Below are positions 26,774 through 35,033 of a stretch of DNA of 35,657 nucleotides, in pieces. The notes under the pieces are model-generated. The model was given only the letters and a program-made list of their open reading frames with translations. It made no database searches and had not been told where the DNA came from. Where the stretch lies: positions 1 through 35,657 of the forward strand of contig NZ_BCZQ01000040.1 of the NCBI RefSeq assembly GCF_001598815.1, given 5' to 3'. The first letter of the stretch is position 1; every line of letters starts with the position of its first letter. The stretch is from Sphingopyxis terrae subsp. terrae NBRC 15098 (GTDB lineage Bacteria; Pseudomonadota; Alphaproteobacteria; Sphingomonadales; Sphingomonadaceae). The position numbers and the translations under genes were made by a program.

Positions 26774-29700
26774 ATGTCACACGCAAATACCGCTTTCGCA
26801 TTCTCCGATCCCGCCGAGCCGCAAGTGCTGGCTGCGGCGAGGGCGCTGGCCGCGCGGCTCGCTGCAGATCAAGCAATTTCACGGGTCACTGTGAATGCAA
26901 CGATGGCCGATCACTTCGGCGGTAGCGACGCCGAAGGACGCTGGTCCGTACGCGATGCCCATGCCGCACTTGAATTGGCGCAGGTGCTGTTCCTGGCGCA
27001 GGCAACTGAATTCTCACCTGCAATGTCATCCAGCTTTGCCGATGAGGCTTTCACGCGCCTTGAAGGTCTGGTCCCGACCCAGTCCAACCGGAGCGACGAG
27101 CAGATCGAGTGGCAACAATTCGCAACGCCGCCCCGTCTGGCCTGGATGGCTGCAATGGCATGCGCGATTTCTGCCGCTGAACTGGTTCTCGAACCGTCGG
27201 CCGGGACCGGGATGCTGGGCGTATGGGCAGCAAAGGCAGCTGCGCGTCTCGCTCTCAACGAGATATCGCCGCTGCGCCGCGAATGCTTGGGCACTGTGTT
27301 TCCGGAGGCGACAGTCACGGGATTTGACGGGGAACTGATCGACGAACTTCTCACGCCCGACGTGGGTCCGAGCGTGGTGCTGATGAACCCGCCCTATTCA
27401 CACGGTATCGAGAGGGGCCACGATAGCCGCACTGGCGACCGGCACCTACGTTCTGCCTGGAAGCGCCTTATGCCCGGTGGCCGCCTGGTCTCTGTGATGC
27501 CCGAATGGTTCGAGCTTCCGAAGTTCCTCGCCGGGATCGCTGGTCCCCTCTCGTTGCGCCTCAACGCGACGATTGAGCGCGGTTTCATCAAGCAGGGCAC
27601 CTCAATCTCAACCCGGCTCGTGGTTCTCGACAAAGCTGAGGATGGTACCAGCCCGATCATCGCCCAGCCGGCAAACTTTGCCGAGCTTCATCTGCTGATC
27701 GATATGCTCCCTGACCGGGTAAGCCTGCCCGCGGGACCCAGCATCGGCATCAAGCCAGCATTGCCGCTTCGACTGGTGACGAACAGGGCGAAACCAGTTC
27801 CACTTAAGGTCCATCCAACCGCTGCGGTGCCGTCGATCCTGCCGCTTGATTTTACTCCGCTCGAAGCACCTGCGCCGATCGAAAGCCAGGTTGGGCATTA
27901 TTTGCCCTACCGGCCGAGCCGGATCTCAATTGCAGATGCTGTCCCGCATCCGACCCCCCTGGTCGAATCCGTTGCGATGGGTTCGATAACCGCACCCGTG
28001 CCCGAAGTGGTGCCTCAGCTTCCGTCGAACCTCATTGCTGGGGGCGTCCTATCCGCTGCGCAGGCCGAGACCCTGATCTATGCCGCAAGCGCGCATGCCC
28101 GCGATCTGCCGGGACGGTTTGAGCCCGACGACAAGGGCTGCGCCTTGAAGGCGAGCGCCGAGGGGCACGCCTACCGCATGGGCTACTTTCTTGGTGACGG
28201 AACTGGTGCAGGGAAAGGACGGCAGGTCGCTTCCGTCATCCTCGACCGATGGGTGAGGGGCGAACGGCGCCACATCTGGATTTCCAAGAACGAAGCTTTG
28301 CTCGAAGATGCCCGCCGCGACTGGAGCGCGCTCGGCGGCCTTCCCATCGACGTCCAGCCCCTTGGCCAATGGAAGCTCGGTGTCCCGATCGGGATGCGCG
28401 AGGGCATACTCTTCGTGACTTATCCAACACTGCGTTCGGGTCGAAGCGACGCGACCCGGCTCGATCAGATTCTCGAATGGGCAGGGGAGGACTTCGACGG
28501 GCTCATCGTCTTTGACGAAGCCCATGCGATGGCCAACGCCGCTGGCGGGGAAGGATCACGTGGTAAGGTCAAAGGATCGGAACAGGGCATTGCCGGTGTT
28601 CGCATCCAGAATCTGCTGCCGCGCGCCCGCGTGCTCTACGCTTCGGCGACCGGGGCATCCGACGTCAATAATCTCGCCTATGCCACCCGTCTTGGCCTTT
28701 GGGGTCCCGAGACGGCTTTTGCCAATCGCGAAGCCTTCGTCGCAGATATTCGCGATGGCGGTATCGCTGCAATGGAACTGGTCGCGCGCGATCTGAAGTC
28801 ACTGGGGCTGTATGCGGCGAGGGCCCTTTCATTCGCCGGAGTTGAGTACGAGATTCTCGAGCATTGCCTGACCCCCGACCAGGTAACGGTTTATGACGCT
28901 TATGCAGACGCTTGGGCAATCATACATGCCAACCTGCGCGAGGCACTCGAGGCAACCCGGATCGTCGACACTGATAGTGGCGAAACCCTCAATTCAGGTG
29001 CCAAATCGGCTGCGTTTTCGGTGTTTGAAGGCACCAAGCAGCGCTTCTTCGCGCAGCTCCTTCTATCCATGAAGCTGCCGAGCCTGCTGCCTGCGATTGA
29101 TACGGCACTTGCCGACGGCAACGCTGTTGTAGTGCAACTCGTCTCGACCGCCGAAGCCATGCTCAACCGCCGCCTCGCTGATCTCTCCGATGCGGAACGT
29201 GAAGCACTCGAAATCGATCTCTCCCCTCGCGAATACGTGGTCGATTACCTCACCAAAAGCTTTCCGGTTCGGTTGATGGCGGTGTTCACGGACGAGAATG
29301 GCAATGCCCGGTCCGAACCGATGAGTGATGAGAATGGTGCTCCTGTTCTCTGTCGTTCGGCGCTTGCCGCGCGCGACCGCATGATCGAGCAGCTCTGTGC
29401 CTTGCCGCCGATCGCGACGGCGCTCGATGCGATCATCGAACGGTTCGGTGTCGATCAGGTCGCTGAAGTCACCGGCCGTACTCGCCGCCTGATCGTCGGG
29501 CGCGATGGACGCCAGATGCTCCAGTCGCGCTCTCCGCGCGCCAATGTCGCCGAAACGCGAGATTTTATGGACGGGACAAAGCGGATTCTGGTTTTCTCTG
29601 ATGCCGGTGGCACCGGCCGCAGTTATCATGCCGACCTTGCGGCAAAGAACCAGATGCGCCGGGTCCACTTCCTGCTTGAGCCGGGCTGGCGGGCCGATGC

Positions 29701-31012
29701 CGCAATTCAGGGCCTTGGCCGTACCAACCGCACCAATCAGGCGTCGGCCCCGCTGTTCCGCCCGGTGACCACCGACGTGCGTGGCGAACGTCGGTTTATA
29801 TCGACCATCGCACGTCGGCTCGACAGTCTCGGGGCACTGACCCGAGGGCAGCGCCAGACAGGTGGGCAGAACCTCTTCGATCCTGCTGACAATCTCGAGA
29901 GCACCTACGCCAAGGAAGCGCTCCATCGCTGGTTCGGCCTGTTGTTCGCAGGCAAGCTGGAAGCCGTTACGCTTTCTCGGTTTGAGGAATTGAGCGGGCT
30001 CAGGGTCGAAGGGCCCGACGGCGGGATGGTCGATGACCTGCCAACAATCCAGCGCTGGCTCAATCGCATCCTCGCGTTGCCGATTGCTTTGCAAAACGGC
30101 ATATTTGACGAGTTTCTCGGCCTCGTCGAAGCGCGGATCGATGCAGCACGCCAGGCCGGCACGCTCGACATTGGGGTCGAGACCATTGCGGTGGAGCATT
30201 ACGAGGTGCTGACCGATACGCTACTGCGCACCGATCCGCTGTCGGGCGCGACTACGCATCTCCTGGAACTCGAGATCGCCCGCGCGCTCAAGCCTTTGCG
30301 TCTCGAACGCCTCGAGGAGCTCTACGGCTTTTCACGCGCGCGTCAGCAGCTTCTGCGTAATACGCGCTCAGGCCGGATCGGGCTGCTTATCCCAGCGCGC
30401 AGCCTGCTCACAGACGAAGGTATGCGGGTGGCCCGTTTCGAGCTTGTCCGCCCCTTGAAACACGGACACATCACTGCCGATCAACTCGAAGAGAGCAACT
30501 GGGAACCGGTGGACCCAACCGAATTTCAGCGCCTGTGGCAGGCGGAGGTCGATGACGCCGCATCAAATCACAAGCGCGAGCGACTGCATCTTGCAACCGG
30601 CCTGCTGCTTCCGGTGTGGGACAAACTACCTTCCGACTATGTTCGGGTCAGCCGGATCTCGGCGCGAGACGGACGCTCGCTGTTAGGTCGGGAGGTTCCG
30701 CTTCATTGCGTGCCCGAACTGTGCCAAGCGCTTGGGCTCGAAGACGAACATGCCTTTTCGGCAGAGCAAATCGTCGATGCGGTGCTCGGCACAGGGCGAC
30801 CGATGCAAATCAAAAGTCGCGAAGCGCTTACGCTCAAGCGCAGCCTCGTGAATGGCGCGCAGCGGCTCGAACTGGCTGGTTGGTCCGCGTCGCGCCTCGA
30901 CTGGTACAAGGCACATGGGTGCTTCACCGAGATAATACGCTATCAGACGCGACTCTTCGTCCCGACGACGAACGCTATGGCGGTCTTGGCGCGGCTTGCA
31001 GGCCAAATTTGA
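26774..31012 (+). CDS. N6-adenine methyltransferase-strawberry notch helicase fusion
   Basis: The 1,412-residue protein combines two enzymes. Residues about 100-270 form a SAM-dependent methyltransferase with motif I LEPSAGTGMLG (from Leu139) and the catalytic NPPY at Asn205 (VLMNPPYSHG). Residues about 430-1060 are the strawberry-notch-type superfamily 2 helicase: Walker A GAGKGRQ with Lys481, DEAH box at 581-584 (IVFDEAHAMANA), and the C-terminal helicase motif FSDAGGTGRSYH with QGLGRTNRTNQ from 979 (Arg fingers). About 350 further residues follow. Such proteins are typical of alphaproteobacterial plasmids and conjugative elements, with unproven roles, possibly DNA protection during transfer. 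AGGAGG lies 7 bases before the ATG. Confidence 0.85.
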   Translation: MSHANTAFAFSDPAEPQVLAAARALAARLAADQAISRVTVNATMADHFGGSDAEGRWSVRDAHAALELAQVLFLAQATEFSPAMSSSFADEAFTRLEGLVPTQSNRSDEQIEWQQFATPPRLAWMAAMACAISAAELVLEPSAGTGMLGVWAAKAAARLALNEISPLRRECLGTVFPEATVTGFDGELIDELLTPDVGPSVVLMNPPYSHGIERGHDSRTGDRHLRSAWKRLMPGGRLVSVMPEWFELPKFLAGIAGPLSLRLNATIERGFIKQGTSISTRLVVLDKAEDGTSPIIAQPANFAELHLLIDMLPDRVSLPAGPSIGIKPALPLRLVTNRAKPVPLKVHPTAAVPSILPLDFTPLEAPAPIESQVGHYLPYRPSRISIADAVPHPTPLVESVAMGSITAPVPEVVPQLPSNLIAGGVLSAAQAETLIYAASAHARDLPGRFEPDDKGCALKASAEGHAYRMGYFLGDGTGAGKGRQVASVILDRWVRGERRHIWISKNEALLEDARRDWSALGGLPIDVQPLGQWKLGVPIGMREGILFVTYPTLRSGRSDATRLDQILEWAGEDFDGLIVFDEAHAMANAAGGEGSRGKVKGSEQGIAGVRIQNLLPRARVLYASATGASDVNNLAYATRLGLWGPETAFANREAFVADIRDGGIAAMELVARDLKSLGLYAARALSFAGVEYEILEHCLTPDQVTVYDAYADAWAIIHANLREALEATRIVDTDSGETLNSGAKSAAFSVFEGTKQRFFAQLLLSMKLPSLLPAIDTALADGNAVVVQLVSTAEAMLNRRLADLSDAEREALEIDLSPREYVVDYLTKSFPVRLMAVFTDENGNARSEPMSDENGAPVLCRSALAARDRMIEQLCALPPIATALDAIIERFGVDQVAEVTGRTRRLIVGRDGRQMLQSRSPRANVAETRDFMDGTKRILVFSDAGGTGRSYHADLAAKNQMRRVHFLLEPGWRADAAIQGLGRTNRTNQASAPLFRPVTTDVRGERRFISTIARRLDSLGALTRGQRQTGGQNLFDPADNLESTYAKEALHRWFGLLFAGKLEAVTLSRFEELSGLRVEGPDGGMVDDLPTIQRWLNRILALPIALQNGIFDEFLGLVEARIDAARQAGTLDIGVETIAVEHYEVLTDTLLRTDPLSGATTHLLELEIARALKPLRLERLEELYGFSRARQQLLRNTRSGRIGLLIPARSLLTDEGMRVARFELVRPLKHGHITADQLEESNWEPVDPTEFQRLWQAEVDDAASNHKRERLHLATGLLLPVWDKLPSDYVRVSRISARDGRSLLGREVPLHCVPELCQALGLEDEHAFSAEQIVDAVLGTGRPMQIKSREALTLKRSLVNGAQRLELAGWSASRLDWYKAHGCFTEIIRYQTRLFVPTTNAMAVLARLAGQI

Positions 31013-31018
31013 CGTATC

Positions 31019-31060
31019 TTGCCAAATGGCATTAAAAATGCTATATGCTGCCATATGGAG
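31019..31060 (+). promoter_or_regulatory. Promoter and palindromic operators of the toxin-antitoxin operon
   Basis: A -35 TTGCCA (31019-31024) and -10 TATATG (31042-31047) are spaced by 17 bases. The perfect palindrome TGCCAAATGGCA (31020-31031) overlaps the -35 box, and a related imperfect copy TGCCATATGGAG (31049-31060) lies 29 bases further, covering the ribosome binding site. Two similar sites on the promoter of an antitoxin gene suggest autorepression by the antitoxin, the rule for such operons. Binding has not been shown. Confidence 0.6.
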
Positions 31061-31067
31061 AATAGTC

Positions 31068-31481
31068 ATGTTGGCTTTGCAACCCGTTGATACCGTCCCC
31101 CACGCCTTCCGGCCCGATCCTGTAACCCAACAGGAAGCAGCGGCGATGTTCCGCGCCGTGCTGAATCTGTTTGGGAAATGGGAACTGACCGACGAACAAG
31201 CCGCGACTTTGCTCGACATGCCGCTTCGCTCCTATCGCCGGTGGAAGGCTGAGGGTGCAGGCCGTGTCTCGCGCGATGGCGCGGCGCGGCTCTCCAACCT
31301 GATGGGTATCCACAAGGCGCTGAGGATCATCTTTTCCGAAGCCCAGCGTGGCTACGCCTGGATCAAGGCAGGTAACGCCGCCTTTGCCGGAGCGAGTGCG
31401 CTCGAAGTCATGCTTGGCGGCGAACTGACTGATATCATGCGGGTGCGTCGCTATCTTGATGACGAACGTGGCGCCTGGTGA
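31068..31481 (+). CDS. Xre/MbcA/ParS-family antitoxin
   Basis: The 137-residue protein has an N-terminal helical DNA-binding segment (WELTDEQAATLLDMPLRSYRRWKAEG, an Xre-like helix-turn-helix) and the C-terminal DUF2384 toxin-binding domain (HKALRIIFSEAQRGYAWIKAG ... GASALEVMLGG). This pattern defines antitoxins that neutralise RES-domain toxins. The ATG at 31068 has GGAG 7 bases upstream. The frame can be extended left only by ignoring this site. The stop overlaps the toxin's GTG start (GTGA at 31478-31481), so antitoxin and toxin are made together. It likely represses its own promoter upstream. Confidence 0.9.
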   Translation: MLALQPVDTVPHAFRPDPVTQQEAAAMFRAVLNLFGKWELTDEQAATLLDMPLRSYRRWKAEGAGRVSRDGAARLSNLMGIHKALRIIFSEAQRGYAWIKAGNAAFAGASALEVMLGGELTDIMRVRRYLDDERGAW

Positions 31482-32197
31482 TTGATCCCAAGGCAATTCC
31501 GATTGCCCAAGTCGAGTGGAAAGGTGCTGTGCGGATTATCCGCAGTGCCTTTCCACCGATCGACCTGTTCGAAGATATCGCAGACCCCGCAGATTGGCCG
31601 CTGCTGATCTCTGCCGAGCAAAAAACCAATCCTCGTATCATGGCGACGATCGGCAATCTCGATCTGGTACCTGCAGACCGTCGGGTAGGGGGCAACGGCG
31701 CATCCTATCTGATGGCCCCTTTCACGCATGTCAGCACTGACCGACCAAGTCGATTCACCGATGGGACCTACGGCGTCTTATACGCGGGGGATGCATTTGA
31801 AACTGCGCTGTTCGAGACAATCCATCATCATGCCCGCTTCATGGCTCGCACTTCCGAAGCGCCAGGTTGGACCTCGCAGTTCCGTGAGATCATCCTTTCG
31901 GTAAGCGCCGATCTTCACGATCTCAGGAGCCTTGCCGCAGGCGATCCCGCACTTGATCCCGACAACTATGCTGCATCGCAAGCTCTCGCTGTTGAGCTCA
32001 AAGGGGGCGGGGCCGAAGGTCTTGTCTATCCGAGCATCCGGCATCCGGGTGGTGAATGTGTCGGCTTGTTCTACCCGGACTGTGCATCCGACCCCACTCA
32101 GGGACGTCACCTCGACTACCACTGGGACGGAATGGGTGTCGATCTGGTTCGAGATGCGGGTACAGGGGCGGTGTTTCGGGTGGTCGGTTCTGCTTGA
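31478..32197 (+). CDS. RES-domain toxin (NAD+-degrading)
   Basis: The 239-residue product is a RES-family toxin. The central segment RFTDGTYGVLYAGDAFETALFET supplies the conserved Arg (Arg92), Tyr (Tyr102) and Glu (Glu113), and Ser186 in GLVYPSIRHPGG is the fourth family residue. RES toxins such as MbcT and ParT destroy NAD+ or ADP-ribosylate targets, killing or arresting cells unless bound by the antitoxin. The start is a GTG overlapping the antitoxin stop. The protein is somewhat longer than the minimal RES domain, with an N-terminal extension of about 85 residues and a C-terminal tail of about 40. All key residues appear intact. Confidence 0.88.
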   Translation: MIDPKAIPIAQVEWKGAVRIIRSAFPPIDLFEDIADPADWPLLISAEQKTNPRIMATIGNLDLVPADRRVGGNGASYLMAPFTHVSTDRPSRFTDGTYGVLYAGDAFETALFETIHHHARFMARTSEAPGWTSQFREIILSVSADLHDLRSLAAGDPALDPDNYAASQALAVELKGGGAEGLVYPSIRHPGGECVGLFYPDCASDPTQGRHLDYHWDGMGVDLVRDAGTGAVFRVVGSA

Positions 32198-32236
32198 GCG
32201 AAAGATCCACGGCGCGCAGGCCAAAAGGCAATCCAG

Positions 32237-32761
32237 CTATGAAGCGACATCCGCCCAACTCAATTTCAACGAAGTGCCCTTCACCTTAGGCAGGGCTTTG
32301 CGGTCGAGCAGCTTGCCCTGCACCTCAAAGTCAGAATCAATCTTCACGATCAGGACCTTGCTAAAGTTGCGCCTGAGATTGAGCGTAATTGTGTCGTTGC
32401 TCTTGAAAGGCGTAATCGTCTTCACTTCAACGAAGTGATTGCCAATTTTGCCATCTGATCCTTGTGCGTAATTCCGGTGCAGTTTGAGCCCGTGAGTGAT
32501 TGCCCCATAGAGTTCGCCGAGATCGCCATACACCTGAAGGTGGCTACCCGTGAGCTCGTAATAGTTCTGCGCAACAGCGAGCAAGTCTTGAAAGATCGGA
32601 ACCAGATCGACGTCGAGGTTCGGAAACCGGGCTTCGAACTCCAAACGCGCCAGATGTGTGTTGATCTCAGTCCAGGTAATCCATTCACCATCATCGTAAA
32701 TGGCGCTGTCTTCGTTCCACATGTCTGTTGGGCCGTGCATCATACTGGCGTGACATGCCAT
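32237..32761 (-). CDS. Unknown protein, 174 aa, with possible nuclease-like fold
   Basis: I do not recognise the family with certainty. The protein has a helical N-terminal half (LVPIFQDLLAVAQNYYELTG) and a C-terminal half with a GDLGELYGA helix followed by GNHFVEVKTI. A conserved-looking Glu, then a VEVKT strand, recalls the E...ExK core of PD-(D/E)xK nuclease-like folds and the DUF6998 type. The end contains a beta-rich KVLIVKIDSDFEVQGKLLDR segment. No signal peptide or membrane segment is present. Base composition is clearly more AT-rich than its neighbours and codon use differs, so it may be a later insertion. It converges on the toxin gene and diverges from parB. Several Met codons near the start make the exact start unsure. 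Confidence 0.6.
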   Translation of the reverse strand: MACHASMMHGPTDMWNEDSAIYDDGEWITWTEINTHLARLEFEARFPNLDVDLVPIFQDLLAVAQNYYELTGSHLQVYGDLGELYGAITHGLKLHRNYAQGSDGKIGNHFVEVKTITPFKSNDTITLNLRRNFSKVLIVKIDSDFEVQGKLLDRKALPKVKGTSLKLSWADVAS

Positions 32762-32764
32762 CTT

Positions 32765-32781
32765 ACCAGTAAATGACTGGT
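32765..32781. promoter_or_regulatory. Palindrome beside the unknown gene start
   Basis: ACCAGT (32765-32770) and ACTGGT (32776-32781) form a 6-5-6 inverted repeat ending 3 bases upstream of the first Met codon of the minus-strand gene. It could be an operator for that gene or for the divergent ParB gene, which begins 109 bases to the right. No promoter boxes are obvious. Confidence 0.35.
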
Positions 32782-32889
32782 TTCCTTATCAACGACTGCG
32801 CCCATAGAAGAGGAAAGGAAGCTTGCTTCTGACTGAGCCGAAGAAGCGTCGATGGTCGATGCTTGAGCTCACAATCAGGAGTATTTCCC

Positions 32890-34878
32890 ATGATCAAGTC
32901 GATCCCGCTGACCAAGTTGGTCCAGTCCCCACGCAATGTGCGCCGTCATGGCGACCCAGCTGCGGACGTCGAATTGAAGGCGAGCATTGCAGCCCATGGC
33001 TTGTTGCAGAACCTCATCGTTCGGCCTGCTGCTCGTGGAAAATTCGAGGTCGAAGCCGGAGAGCGCCGCCGATGCGCCTTGCTGGCGCTAGCCGAAGAGA
33101 AGGTCTTGCCGAAAGGCCACGAGGTTACCTGCCTCGTGCTTGAGGACGATGCGGAAATCGCAGTCGAAACGAGCCTGGCCGAAAACTTCCATCGCCTCGC
33201 GATGAACCCAGCCGACGAAGCGCAGGCGTTCGCTGCCCTTATTGATGCCGGTGCCTCGACGGAAGATGTCGCGCGCCGCTTCGGGCTGACGGTCCGCTTC
33301 GTCGAAGGCCGTCTGCGTCTCGCGACCCTCGCGCCTGTCGTTTTCGATGCTCTGGCATCCGGTGAAATCACTCTCGATCTCGCCAAAGCTTTCGGCGCGA
33401 CCTCCGACCAGGAAATTCAGGCTCGCGTCTATGAACAGGCGTCCTCGGGCTATTATGCGCCCAGCGCCGACAGCATCCGGCGCATGGTGCTCTCTGGCAC
33501 GGTTCGCGGCAGCGACGCTCGGGCCCGTCTTGTCGGGCGCGATGCCTATATCGCTTCAGGTGGCCGGATCGAACGCGAACTATTCGACGACGATGACAGC
33601 GAGTCCTGGGTTGATGTCGCGCTTCTCGAAACCCTCGCCTCGGAGGAGATGGAAAAGCGCGCCAAGTCGCTCGCAGCAGAGCAAGGTCTTGCCTGGGTCA
33701 AGCCGACGCTTGACGCTTATGCCAGTCATGATCTTGTGGAAGGCCTCATTCGCCTTCCGGCCGAACCGGCTCCGTTGACTGACGCCGAACTGGCTCGCCT
33801 TGACGAACTCGATGCTTCCTATGACGAGCATGCGGCCATTCTCGAGGATGAAGACAGCGCCGAAGAAGCAATTGCCGCGGCCGAGGCGACGATCGAAGCG
33901 ATCGAGCGCGAATGCCAGGAAATTCGGGCAAAGCCCCCGGAGCTGGCACCCGAACTGAAGGCCGATGCCGGAATGATCCTCGTTCTCTCGCGCGACGGCA
34001 CACCGGTTCTCCAGCCGGTGTTCTACGGCGAGCGCGATATCGAAGTCGTCGGTGACGAGGATGTCGTCGAAGTCGTTCCGAGTGTCGGCAGTGATGGCAA
34101 ACGCCGTGCAGCGCTTTCCAAGCGTCTGGTCGACGAACTTGCGATGCAACGTCGTGACGTGCTCGCGCTCCACGTGGCATCGGATCCCGGCCTTTCGCTC
34201 GACATTATGGTCTTCACCCTCGCGGATGCCGACACCCACGACTGGCGGTCACGCGCGGCCACGACCCTGCGTGGCGGCGTCCCCGCGGGTCCGATTGTCG
34301 GGTTCGAAGCAAAGGATGCGCCGGCAAGCGCATCCCTTGCGGACCTGCGCTCGGGTCTCGATGAGAGCTGGCGATCTGGCGAAGACGCTTCGTCGCGCTT
34401 CAAGATGTTTCGGGCACTCGCCGATGAAAGTCGCGCAGCATGGCTCGGCTTCGTCGTCGCTCGCACACTCGAGGCGAGCCTCAACATGGCAGGCGAACGT
34501 CAGATCACGTTCCAGGATCATCTGGGCAGCACGATCGGCATCGACATGGCGCAATGGTGGCGTCCGACCGCGGCAAACTACTTCGACCGCGTCTCGAAGC
34601 AGGTCATCCTTGATGCGCTCACCGATGTCGGCGGCCTGGAACTGTCCTCGCGCTTCGCATCGGTGAAAAAGGGCGATCTTGCGATGAGCGCCGAGCGCGT
34701 CTTCGCGGGGACCTACATCACCGAAGTCGAAGTTCGGGAAAGGGCGCTCGCCTGGGTGCCCGAAGTCATGCGCTTTGCCGACCAGCCGGAAATTCCTGCC
34801 GATAGCGAAGCGCAATGTCCCGACGCGGATTTCGTCGCCAACGACGACAATCAGCCCCCGAGCGAGGTGGCCGCCTGA
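32890..34878 (+). CDS. ParB/Spo0J-family protein, long form
   Basis: The 662-residue protein opens with a ParB nuclease-like domain (IPLTKLVQSPRNVRRHGDPAADVELKASIAAHGLLQNLIVRP, then GERRRCALLALA), and continues with the DNA-binding helix-turn-helix (GASTEDVARRFGLTVRFVEGRLRLA). The remaining 400 residues are acidic and helical (DEHAAILEDEDSAEEAIAAAE) and have no recognised domain. True ParB proteins are about 300 residues, so this is the long plasmid or ICE type that binds DNA but whose partner ParA is not in the window. The ATG at 32890 has AGGAG upstream; a longer frame begins with TTG at 32863. Partitioning or regulation are possible roles. Confidence 0.85.
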   Translation: MIKSIPLTKLVQSPRNVRRHGDPAADVELKASIAAHGLLQNLIVRPAARGKFEVEAGERRRCALLALAEEKVLPKGHEVTCLVLEDDAEIAVETSLAENFHRLAMNPADEAQAFAALIDAGASTEDVARRFGLTVRFVEGRLRLATLAPVVFDALASGEITLDLAKAFGATSDQEIQARVYEQASSGYYAPSADSIRRMVLSGTVRGSDARARLVGRDAYIASGGRIERELFDDDDSESWVDVALLETLASEEMEKRAKSLAAEQGLAWVKPTLDAYASHDLVEGLIRLPAEPAPLTDAELARLDELDASYDEHAAILEDEDSAEEAIAAAEATIEAIERECQEIRAKPPELAPELKADAGMILVLSRDGTPVLQPVFYGERDIEVVGDEDVVEVVPSVGSDGKRRAALSKRLVDELAMQRRDVLALHVASDPGLSLDIMVFTLADADTHDWRSRAATTLRGGVPAGPIVGFEAKDAPASASLADLRSGLDESWRSGEDASSRFKMFRALADESRAAWLGFVVARTLEASLNMAGERQITFQDHLGSTIGIDMAQWWRPTAANYFDRVSKQVILDALTDVGGLELSSRFASVKKGDLAMSAERVFAGTYITEVEVRERALAWVPEVMRFADQPEIPADSEAQCPDADFVANDDNQPPSEVAA

Positions 34879-34912
34879 CCTCCTCCTGACAGGAACGGCT
34901 GCTCGCCACCGT

Positions 34913-34948
34913 GAAGCGGTCCTCCGGCACATGCCGGGGGGCCGCTTC
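34913..34948. repeat. Long GC-rich hairpin between parB and the ArdC-like gene
   Basis: A 17-bp stem (34913-34929 with 34932-34948, some G-T wobbles) closes on a 2- to 4-base loop. It lies 35 bases after the parB stop and 86 bases before the ArdC start. No T tract follows, so it resembles a structured leader more than a terminator, though it could end the parB transcript. Confidence 0.55.
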
Positions 34949-35033
34949 CTTCATGGAAAGAGAGCGGAGGGGGCTCCGGGATCTCCGGCACTGATCGACG
35001 GAACTGTCGTCAGGCCATTTCAGGAGATCCAAC

